A stretch of 46,199 nucleotides of DNA from Hypsibius dujardini (taxonomy: Eukaryota > Tardigrada > Eutardigrada > Parachela > Hypsibiidae): positions 1-46,199 of the forward strand of contig LRSR01000943.1 in the NCBI GenBank assembly GCA_001579985.1, given 5' to 3'. A program made the position numbers and the translations under genes. The notes under the pieces are model-generated. The model was not told where the DNA came from. It saw nothing but the letters and a program-made list of their open reading frames with translations, and made no database searches. This document shows, piece by piece, positions 37,954 to 46,199 of this stretch (positions within the stretch are counted from its first letter, which is position 1; every line of letters begins with the position of its first letter).

Positions 37954-38874
37954 TTACGGGAAAAGTTGCACGCTCTTGCAAATTATTCCAATAAAGGAAG
38001 CAGAACATACCGGGTTGAGTGCACACAGACTATCCAACAGCCATTTCATCCGGAAACGCAGCTGCGGCAGCGTGTTGTACGCTCCACTAAAGGTCGTAAC
38101 CACAATCACCACCGGATACAACGCCACACAATGCCACACGAACGACAGCATCAGCGTTCGCGAAATCTCCAACCTCCGTCTCACTCTCAAAGTCGGACCC
38201 CTTCTCTGCGAGTACCACAGGGTCTTTACCCAAAAGCTCAGGTAGCAAAAGCCCGCTACGGCTGTCGGCAAATAAGTGCCAAACAGGGTGCTCAAAAATG
38301 CCGCTTGGGGATCGCCAATCTGATAGACACATCCACCGGCCGCGCCGGGGATCATGCGATACTTTGCGGTCGGACGGACCTGCCAAGCCACTATGGAAAG
38401 GGTCGCACACCAGGGTAGAGCTACTAGAATGAAAATTGCCTGTCGGGTTTTCAACTTAGCGAACTGAGAAGGAGATAGGGAAGCGGCTAGACGATGTATG
38501 GCTAGTAGCATCGTAGCCCAGGCTTCCGCCGGGTATACCAAGTACACCCATAGAGGGGCGAAACGACAGTAGATCTCCGAACGTGGGTAGTCTGGGCCAA
38601 GGTAAGTTGGAATGGCTCCGACCGGAACAGCGATTGAGCAGGTGTAAAGGTCAATCAAAATGCTGTGGGCTATCAGCATGGAGCTGGACGATTGCCGAAG
38701 AGGTTGGTGGAACAAAATGACCAATAGGAGAATGACGTTGGCGATAGCCCCGATTCCGCAGGTTAAAATTTCGGCGATGATCCATGCTAGGAGTTGTGAG
38801 GCTGTCGGTGGAATGTAGATGTTGATAATGGCTAAGGTTAGGTTGTTGTTGATAGTGCTGTTGCTGGTATTCAT
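37954..38874 (-). CDS. Class A (rhodopsin-like) G-protein-coupled receptor
   Basis: A 306-residue frame starts at ATG 38874 with an N-glycosylation-rich N-terminus (NTSNSTINNNLT) and seven hydrophobic helices. TM1 has IANVILLLV where GNxxV is usual. TM2 has HSILIDLYT with the conserved Asp. A Cys in SEIYCRFAP (before TM3) and one in GGCVYQ (ECL2) can pair. The DRY position reads IHRLAAS, keeping only Arg. TM6 has FVWHCVALYP, a CWxP variant. TM7 has ALNPVCSAS, with Cys in place of the Tyr-side residue of NPxxY. The frame ends FP followed by GTAATC, a plausible donor; an in-phase second exon at 37503-37399 (starting YCAVLGGYRC) would add a 34-residue tail. Probably an orphan lineage-specific receptor. 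Ligand unknown. Confidence 0.8.
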   Translation of the reverse strand: MNTSNSTINNNLTLAIINIYIPPTASQLLAWIIAEILTCGIGAIANVILLLVILFHQPLRQSSSSMLIAHSILIDLYTCSIAVPVGAIPTYLGPDYPRSEIYCRFAPLWVYLVYPAEAWATMLLAIHRLAASLSPSQFAKLKTRQAIFILVALPWCATLSIVAWQVRPTAKYRMIPGAAGGCVYQIGDPQAAFLSTLFGTYLPTAVAGFCYLSFWVKTLWYSQRRGPTLRVRRRLEISRTLMLSFVWHCVALYPVVIVVTTFSGAYNTLPQLRFRMKWLLDSLCALNPVCSASFIGIICKSVQLFP

Positions 38875-39668
38875 GGCTCAAAAGAATACGCTTGTGAATG
38901 GCATGAAGATTGTAAAAAAAAGAAGTCCTAAAATGAATGCACTGAACACGATATTGTTAATGTATCAGTCCCAATTTTGAGCAGAATAATTCAGAAGGAT
39001 TTTATATTGCTGCCGGGTATAATTAATGTCTGGATTGGCAAGATTAATTAAAAGGGGAAGATACTGCGGTGCGGTGGGTAAGAATAGTATTGTGCAAATT
39101 GAAGAGAGGTAGACATGGACACGTGAAAACGATTTCGTTGGATCTCTAGCTAAATCTATAACGAGTTTTTAGGGAGGGGCGGTTGTCGGGGGACGCCGGT
39201 TCGCAGTTCGTTAATTCGCAGTCGGGGGACGCCGGTTAAATTAGAGCCCGCACAGCCTCAAAAGAATTAAATTGCCGTCTAAGATCTCAGTCCATGGGAG
39301 GGTAAGCCATGAGAAGATGTGACTATTGCACCGTACTTACTTAAGCATTATTCAAGCGTCGAAATCAGAATCCCTCCAAACTATTTTTTTATTCAAACTA
39401 CTTCTGTGATGAATATAGAAATTTATTCCGCCGGTAAGTCAGACGAAGTTTTTGTTGGGGATGTTTTCAAGTTGAGCAAAAAAATGAAAATCCCATTTCC
39501 TTCATTTTCACTGAAAAATTATGGTTTTTGGAACCAACTTCGACACTTGTCTATTTTAAATCTAGTTTTGAGTCGATTCGATTTTATTTTTAGGACAGGT
39601 TGTCACAAGTGTGTTACTTTCTTTTACTGGCAGCGAAGCATCCAAGATCCAGATCTCTACAGAGATTA
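38875..39668. other. Intergenic with a short direct repeat
   Basis: No gene recognised. GTCGGGGGACGCCGGTT occurs twice (39185-39201 and about 39221-39237) in a GC-rich patch. The plus-strand frame at 39319-39669 is hydrophobic and low complexity with no domain and is not called. Confidence 0.45.
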
Positions 39669-40942
39669 AACAACTTGATGGTGCTCAGTGACTTATATTC
39701 ACACCAGTACAGGGCGCCTTATCTGATTTTCAAATCTCATAAACCCAACACGTGCTCCACTCAATTTCACATGTGTGATATATTTCATGTCTCATTTGGA
39801 CGCAAAGATGGGTCGCAAACTAAATTTGGTCTGAGGGAGTCTATTTTAACATTGGTCAGTTTGAAGTATTCATCCAGACAAATTGTGGACGCATTGAAGC
39901 TCAGGAATATCGTTGTTTCTCAGAGAGCAGTATCTAATCTCATCAGGAAAAATATCAACAAGAAAGCCGGAAATGATACGGCACTGTCGTTGGTGAAACC
40001 CCGTGGCTCATCGAAACTCCACACTCTTGGTCTGGTGGATGCCATTGAAAAGGACCTTTCAGGACCGAATCCGCTGACTCCTTCTGCGTCATCCTTGAAG
40101 TACGGTGTGTCGGCTACAACTATTGCTCGCGTCATTAGCCAGGATTTGGAGGGAAAGGTGCGGAAAAAGTGCCGTGTTCATGCCCTGTCGAACAAGCAGG
40201 CTAAACAACGGCTGGACCGAGGCCCGAGGCTCCTGCGCTACATCAACGGCCGGAAGTGGAAGAATGTTGTCACCATTGATGAGGCCTAGGTTTATCTGAC
40301 TGAAGTTAACGGAATCCGGAAGATTTACCACGAGTTTCGGGGAGATCGGAGTCCGGAAAGTTGGACCAAATTCTGGAAGGAATCTCACCCCGAAGGCGTC
40401 ATGTATGTGGCCGACGTTTGCTCCCGTGAAAAAACTGCGATTCGCTTCGTCAAACCTGGAGCGAAAATCAGCAGTGAGTACTACATCCAACATGTTTTGA
40501 AGCCACTTTTCAAGAACGACATTCAAAACTATTTCCGGAAGAGCTTATCAACAAGGTCGTCTTCCACCATGACAGTGCTCCAGCGCACTCTTCCGGAATC
40601 ACCCAAGAATGGTTTCGAAAATCTAGAAGCAAGTTCATTCCGAAAGAGCACTGGATGGGCAATAGCCCTGACCTGGCTCTCATGGATTTTTGTGAGAACG
40701 GCCTGTTTAAGTGAAAATTTTTTGACCACGCTGCCACTACATTGGCAGGTTTGAAACGTGTTATGCGAAAGGTGTAGTCGAATTCCGACCAAATTAAAAT
40801 TAATAACGCTGTGCTATTGTGACCAAAACGTGTTAAGCTCATGATAGAGAGGCTGGGGCTTCAAATCGAACATGTTCTGAAAAATTCGAACTGAAATTGT
40901 GCACTTAGGAATTAATAAAAAAACTGAGTACCATCAAGTGGT
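39669..40942 (+). mobile_element. Mariner-type element with DD37D transposase relic
   Basis: The ends carry the inverted word ACTTGATGGT(G/A)CTCAGT (39673-39689 and about 40925-40940). The transposase frame starts near 39780 with a helix-turn-helix region and continues VTIDEA, then VYLTE; the expected Trp codon between them is TAG. Later come AIRFVKPGAKISSEYYI, HHDSAPAH and NSPDLALMDF. Between the second Asp (HHD) and the third (LMD) are 37 residues, a DD37D signature as in maT-like mariners. A frame change occurs before the HHD block. With a stop in the first catalytic motif and a frameshift, the copy is inactive. It is the same family as the relic at 14430-15320. Confidence 0.85.
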
Positions 40943-41138
40943 TAACCCTCTGTATCTTCCCCATTGAACCGTTGCAGGCACGGCAAGCCACGTGCCAGCT
41001 TCGAGCCTTAATTTTTACAGGGTCTTTGTCGGTTGCATAACAAATGTTTAAGGACCCAATGATACAGCTTCTTTTCAAGGTTTCCTTATTGGCAATATTA
41101 TCTATCCCGACCCTGCTACAATTCTCATTCCCATCTAG

Positions 41139-41563
41139 GCGGGCTGTTGCGCCCTCGCTTGCATCTACATACGATCATGCTGCCGTGGTGGATTATGGAC
41201 ACGGCCTACTTCCGCAAAAGCATCAATGAAGACGAGGGCAGCTGTGTGGAGAATGACGCCGCCCAGTTTGTCTACATGATTTCTTTTCAAGTGGCAACAT
41301 CATTTATACGCAACGCGGTTGTGATCGCTGTGATCCCGGTCGTTTATTGCGCTCTTCGAACGGAAATCAGTAGGGTCGCCGCCATCTATAGGTCTGCAGC
41401 TCCAACGTTTACCGACGGTAGTAGTGCTACCCATAATAATAATGAAAACAATGCTCCTCCACCTTCTCCGCTAGCGACACCGCGGCGAGCAGCAAGTCGA
41501 CAGCCACTCTCTGGTATCTTTCTGCTGGAACCCGGGAGAGATCCCATTTTGTTTATGCTGTCT
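41139..41563 (+). CDS. Possible multi-pass membrane protein exon (GPCR-like)
   Basis: An acceptor (CCCATCTAG) opens a 425-bp frame: GLLRPRLHLHTIMLPWW, a Cys-containing loop (SINEDEGSCVENDA), a helix (RNAVVIAVIPVVYCAL), a basic and Ser/Pro-rich stretch, and a consensus donor (GTGAGT at 41564). The order helix, loop with Cys, helix with a Pro then Tyr, and a long polar loop resembles TM4-ECL2-TM5-ICL3 of a class A receptor. No partner exons were found; the mariner element lies just upstream. Low confidence. Confidence 0.35.
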
Positions 41564-42677
41564 GTGAGTAATTTGCGGGATACCGTCTGTCGACTTTGAG
41601 CTCACTCTGCTGGGTCAATCTGCCAACGGATGATTCGATAAAGGAATTCTCAAGGAAGTTTTTCAGGGGGCGGGATATACAGCGCCCAGTCACGCCTTAT
41701 GCTGCAAAAAGAATAATGATTGTCTGAAAACTCAGTAAGTTTACTTTGAACGATTGAACACCTGGACTCTTGAGCGAGTCTATAATGTATGAATATATAC
41801 ACCCATTTTCAATATGTTCAATGGAGCACCATACGCAATGTTTGCACAAATCTATTAGGTTAGTACTTAATTTTCTGCCGATGCCTTTGCGCGTGCCCCA
41901 TGTTAAACTAATAGCTGATTATCATGCATAAAATAATATTATACCGTGTTGTAATATATAGTTATTATGTTGCTAATATTTATGTTATTTAACTGAACTT
42001 CAGTTCCCAAAATCCCATATTTTTTCTTTTATAAAACGATGTTTCCGTATTTATTTTTATAGCTGTTTTCACATTTACAATTCTGCACTATGACCCAATC
42101 AGCTCGGCAACTACATGTAACAGTATCTAGCTCCGTTGCCGTGATGGAGGAGACAATTTTCCGATCAAATCAAAATCCGTCTGCTAAGTATGAAAATGTT
42201 ATTACTAGTGGCATACTCTCATGCTGTTCCTCAAATCAACGTTAGCTGCTCAGGGAGCGTTCAACAGTGACGTCAGCGCCTGATATTAGGCGACCTTACT
42301 CCCCCCCCCTTTCGTCGGAGCTCGTCAGAAATTCCCCCCCCCCTTGTTCCGTTAATTAAGTTTTTTAAATATATCATCTCGAAATTAAAAAATAATAATA
42401 ATGGCCTCAAAGATAATGCCAACTGCTGGCGCTAAAGTTGCTCCGACACATCAAGCAAATTAAGATACCACTCTGTTTGTCATACCAAATTCAGGATTTC
42501 ATGGTACACTAAACACGTCATCAGATTTAATGTTAAGTATTCTAATGCGGAAGTGCTGATGATACCAGACGGTCACGGGAACGCCCAGTTTGTACGTGTG
42601 GCTTCCGTTATGAAGATCGCGCCCTGCATTTCATCAGTCGCATGGGTTGTTCGGAGAATTCCTATTAAAAACACAGT
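41564..42677. other. Intergenic, nothing recognised
   Basis: No exon recognised. Two C-rich runs (about 42301-42309 and 42336-42344) flank a short segment. The composition is otherwise AT-rich. Confidence 0.4.
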
Positions 42678-42944
42678 CCCTAATAAAAAATTTTTAGTCT
42701 TTGTGTGACCAAAAATACTCCCACACATAATGCCACACAAAAACATGTTCTTTCAAATAAATAAAGTCCAAAGTGGAAAATTTTGCTACAAGTGACCAAA
42801 AAACGTTATTTTTTGTGTGGGAAAAAACCGCGCAGAATAATTTTTTTACCTAACGGATTTTTTTGTGTGACTATGAGGCACTTTGTGTGAGTGCTAAACA
42901 AGACGGACTTTTTTGTCCAAATAGAAGCACAAACTTTTATTGGG
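42678..42944. mobile_element. Copy of the CCCTAATA repeat family
   Basis: It begins CCCTAATAAAAAATTTTTAG and ends CTTTTATTGGG. The start is close to the left end of the 3.43-kb insertion (CCCTAATAAAAGTTTTTTAG), and both continue with ACTCCCACACA. The inside carries repeated TTTTTGTGTG and TTTTGTCC words. About 267 bp, non-coding. I see no clear target duplication. Confidence 0.6.
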
Positions 42945-44285
42945 TGGAAACAATAAAAATTCAGCTGGTTTTAATCATGAATCGAGATCTTGCGTTGTCC
43001 TCTAAGCAGGGCGGAATTGATTAAACGGCGGGCTAACTAACTGGTTATACTAAGGTTATTGATATCGATATTACTCTAATGAAGTATTCAAAACTGTTAG
43101 CACATTCTGCTGATCTCGTCCAGGGGACTTCAGGTTTAATTCACAACTGGAGACACATTTCGGCAAACTTTATTTTTCCGCTTAAAATGAAATTCAAATT
43201 TGCAAAGAAAAAATCAGATTATCTGCTATATTTCAATTTGTTATTCGTGAGATATTTAAGATAGTTGGAAGGAATTCTAAATTATCGTTCATATTACATT
43301 TTCTTCACTTTGAGCTTCAACATTTTTTACGTTTTCTTAATTATGCATAACACTTTTTGGCGTGCTCTGCTGAACATTGAGGTTATCAAGTAGGTCGTTC
43401 TGATCTCTATCCTGAAACGGAAATTCTTGGTGGAATTCTACGTCAGAGCTTTGGCCGGAAGTGAACAAAATTTTCATTCTCACACGGATCCTTGGATTAT
43501 CAAGAAAAAATACGCGAGAAAAAGACCATGCCCTAGTACATGTGAAAAATGATATACGATAGGTCACACGAAAAGTCAATTTTTCACACAAATTATACGC
43601 CATTCTGCACAGAATTTGTGAGGTCGTTCACAGGGCGTGTGACCACTCTTTTTATTGGTCCAAATTTGTGTGAAGCGATATGTGTGCGCTTTCAAAATTT
43701 ATACGCCTTATTCATTCTTATTTGAAACGCGAGCAGACTGTAAGTTTTTAGAAATAAATAACAGAACAAAAATCCAGAATAAATATGATTATTTTAAAAC
43801 ACGGCGAAATATGTGTCCAAAATTAGTACTGAAACAGTTTTAGCATTTTTGCGAAGGATTGCGAAACTTATGCTTTCACGTTTCACGGCTGTGGGAAGAC
43901 GGGAACAATATTCAGGCGCTATTATACCTTGGTTTGTCAAGAGTCGGAGCATTGTTTGTACAAACTGCAAAATTTGTAAGACCTAAGCTTATTCGTATGG
44001 TCTTATAACATTTTGTGGCCTTACAAAGTATGTATTCAATACGCATGAGAACTGTACACACGGATAAAAATAAATGCGATCGTACATAATATGACTTGGT
44101 TATTTCCTTGGTACGGGGTACGTTTTGTGGTGGCCGTACATAATATAGGAGATATAAGGCGCTGTTTCTATGTACATATTTAAGGTGACAGTTTGTCTTT
44201 TATATGTACGGGAAAAAAACTTTTCGTACACCAGATCTATACTAGGGATGAGTAAAGACGTGCTCAATTAGATTTAATTATATCT
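42945..44285. other. Intergenic, AT-rich
   Basis: No exon recognised on either strand. Short frames at 43079-43264, 43337-43603 and 43655-43843 have no domain or splice support. Confidence 0.4.
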
Positions 44286-44478
44286 CAAACATTTGTCAGC
44301 AGAAAAAATTGTGTCCGTTACGGACATTTAATGTACTAAATTAATGTACTAAATTTTGCCCGCAACGGACATCTAATGTACTAAATTAAGGGGTACATTT
44401 TTGTCCGAGAAAAAGTACGACAGAAAGTGTGGGTTTTTGTCCGCCCCGAATTCGGGGCACATATAAATTCGTATTAGG
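44286..44478. mobile_element. TTTTGTCC family copy at the 3' end of the secreted protein gene
   Basis: This matches the right end of the 3.43-kb insertion: GGACATCTAATGTACTAAATTAAGG, then ACATTTTTGTCCG, GTCCGC(C/G)CCGAA and TTCGTATTAGGGG. It contains a local tandem duplication of AATGTACTAAATT. The coding frame of the minus-strand gene runs into it at about 44478. Confidence 0.65.
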
Positions 44479-46055
44479 GGACGGGTTCGGTGGAGGACAG
44501 ACATTAACATCAATAGGGCCACATTCATTGGTATCGCAGGGGATCCCATTGGGAGTGATGAAACTGGGATCCCACTGTCGGACAGGTTGCTGAAACCGCA
44601 AAATCTGATCCTCATAATTGCCCGCGATCAGTTTGTTTCGAAGCCAAAGCTCCCCAAGTGCCTTAAATACATCACAAATACTTCTCTGCGCGGTCACCGC
44701 GTGAAGAGATGCGTATCAGCCGAGAATTCTCTGACCATTTGAGCACGATAATTGACTTCCGTCTGTCTGAATACTTTAGCCTCGGCAGTGGGCGTGAAAA
44801 CAATCCGAAAGGGTGCATAAGTCCTTGCTTCTTTTTGGCCGCTCGGCCATTTGTAGGACGCCAGATCGACCAAACCGAGGGTTCCGGTATTCTGCGGTCT
44901 GTCACGTGGTCCGCCAGGCAGGTTAGCCAAGACTTCTCGGAGGGTGGCTATGAGCATGTCGTGAGCGGGATCAACCCCACCGTCGAGAGTTGTATCATAG
45001 CCGGTTGTCATTTCGTTGAGGAAGAAGCTGGTCGATTTGTCCAGGGTAAATTGGCCGAGGGTGTTGTAGCCTGATAAAGATTTGCATCAGTAGCATTAAA
45101 TAGTTTGTTGGCGCTCTGAAAAATTCTTAAAGAAGCAGGGATCAGCGGTTGTTACCGGAGAATAAGTTTTCCGCTCTCTTGCCGTTATACAGAAACTGCA
45201 AAATGGAAGAATACGTGTAACTATACTTTTCCCTATATATATATATAACTATACTAACAAGTCCCTTTACTTTTCCTCAAATTTTTATGATCGAACATTG
45301 TGTCGAACCAAGAGGAAAGGACAAACGAACAAATTAATAGAGAGAGCGATTGGTGGAGAGTAATAAGGGGAAGATTTTGCGTAACCAGATGTTTTGCAAA
45401 CAGACTGAACAATTATGAATCGTATTGGGGAAACTACTGGTGACTATCAATATAACTACTAGCAGAAACAAAGGATCAATTCTTACCTTCATAGCGAAAA
45501 ACGGCTTAGGAGGGTTGGCCTGTGAAAGTGTCCCGTCAGGTTGGCCAGAGAGCCGACCGAGTGCCGGATAGGAACCACTCGAAAAAACGCCGGTATACGG
45601 TGAACCAGGTGAGACGATGAGCTCGAATTGACCGATCACTCCAGTTGGGGAGATGATCTCCGGACGTCCATTCAACAGCTCATCCGAGTCTTCAGAAAAA
45701 AACCTACACTTTATAGGTCAGAAGGAGTTCAAACTTAAACCAAAACTTATTTTGACCACTTTCGAGCTGCGAAGACATCGTTTCTTTTGAAAGAAGATTT
45801 TACCTCTTTCAAGAAGGTAGCATTAAAAATGAGTTCTCCAACCGTCTGCTCGGTAACCTTTGCGGGTGGGTAGTTCCCGTCCTGATTGATCGGATAGGGG
45901 TCGTTGACGAAGTTACCCCACAAGATGGCCATCTTCTCCAGGTAAGTCTTGCTCTCATAATTATTAGGCAAAATTGCGTTCGCTAGAGAACCCAGCAGCA
46001 GCAGCAGCAGCATCACCTGAGAGCCGATCAATGCGGACTGAAACGGGATTTTCAT
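44386..46055 (-). CDS. Secreted protein, possible catalase-fold resemblance, one frameshift
   Basis: Exons on the minus strand: 46055-45804, 45678-45487, 45195-45156 and 45070 onward. Joints are in phase and encode a signal peptide with a Leu run (MLLLLLLGSLANA), then TVGELIFNATFLKE, GVIGQFELIVSPGSPYTGVF, ALGRLSG, PPKPFFAMKF, NLFSGYN and later YAPFRIVFTPTAEAK. The order G.F ... pYTG.f.SG ... RlSg ... amKf recalls, from memory, catalase-like proteins of unassigned function; I cannot confirm this or a haem ligand. At about 44697 the frame ends in TGA, while another frame continues protein-like (ICDVFKALGELWLRN ... IPCDTNECGPIDVNVCPPP); one extra G in CGGTGACC would join them. The continued frame runs into a repeat at 44478 and ends at 44386, giving a chimeric tail. 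The exon 2 acceptor (GATGAG) is weak. Confidence 0.55.
45994..46016. repeat. CAG/CTG trinucleotide run inside a signal-peptide codon stretch
   Basis: On the plus strand AGCAGCAGCAGCAGCAGCA, read on the minus strand as CTG codons, encodes the Leu core of the signal peptide of the neighbouring gene. Length variation here would only change the number of leucines in the hydrophobic core. Confidence 0.9.
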
Positions 46056-46199
46056 GTTGAAACGTCGGATGATGAAACCGCTCGAAGATGAACGATAGAA
46101 AACTTCCTCTCAAACGGTGTGTTAATTAGTATACAAAATCTTCAATTACAGTGTGGCTTAGAAATAAAAATACGACTTAATCGCCTAGAGGTCGATCCA

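Noticed and set aside
37966-38418. Plus-strand 150-residue frame and other frames over the GPCR
   Set aside because: Antisense shadows of the intact GPCR frame.
39319-39669. 116-residue plus-strand frame
   Set aside because: No domain, biased composition, no splice context; it ends at the mariner element border.

Overview
This is a eukaryotic, intron-bearing window with no prokaryotic features. Genes are compact, with many introns of about 60-100 bp, GT-AG splice sites and secreted or membrane products. The gene set (GH18 chitinase-like protein, ANF-type receptor array, class A GPCR, receptor tyrosine kinase, MAM proteins, mariner relics) fits a small ecdysozoan animal. A tardigrade is my best guess, but that is inference from gene style and not shown by any marker.

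Layout. 1-3.6 kb: repeats and MITE-like DNA. 3.6-19.4 kb (+): a head-to-tail array of natriuretic-peptide/guanylate-cyclase-type receptor genes. It holds a 5'-truncated copy (3611-5567), a broken 5' piece (5843-10529), a complete in-phase 13-exon gene (12071-16905) and an exon-1 pseudogene (19014-19360). Aligning these paralogs exposes three insertions with precise empty sites: a 3.43-kb element, a 572-bp TTAA element and, inside a repeat, a 153-bp TA element. A 704-bp near-perfect palindrome flanked by TTAA lies at 18096-18799. 20.1-24.0 kb (-): two secreted MAM-domain genes, one of them joined by a Thr-rich linker to a bulb-type (B-) lectin domain. 25.5-28.8 kb (+): a GH18 chitinase-like protein with an altered catalytic motif and a GPI-anchor-like tail.

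29.0-33.7 kb (-): a 771-residue receptor tyrosine kinase in six in-phase exons. Its ectodomain looks like a catalytically dead GH16 (concanavalin-like) jelly roll. 34.6-36.2 kb (-): an orphan type I membrane protein in tandem with it. 37.4-38.9 kb (-): a class A GPCR with unusual motifs. 39.7-40.9 kb (+): a dead DD37D mariner-type element. 41.1-41.6 kb (+): a possible second receptor exon. 44.4-46.1 kb (-): a secreted protein with a possible, weakly supported catalase-fold resemblance, whose 3' end runs into a dispersed repeat.

Themes. Many products are cell-surface or secreted and several carry carbohydrate-recognition-type folds (GH16-like, B-lectin, GH18), although no common pathway can be shown. 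Three otherwise good genes each carry one frameshift, and each is repaired by one extra base in a short homopolymer. That points to consensus errors more than to decay. The RTK, the MAM-lectin gene and the complete receptor gene need no such repair. Domain names were assigned by reading motifs, without any search.
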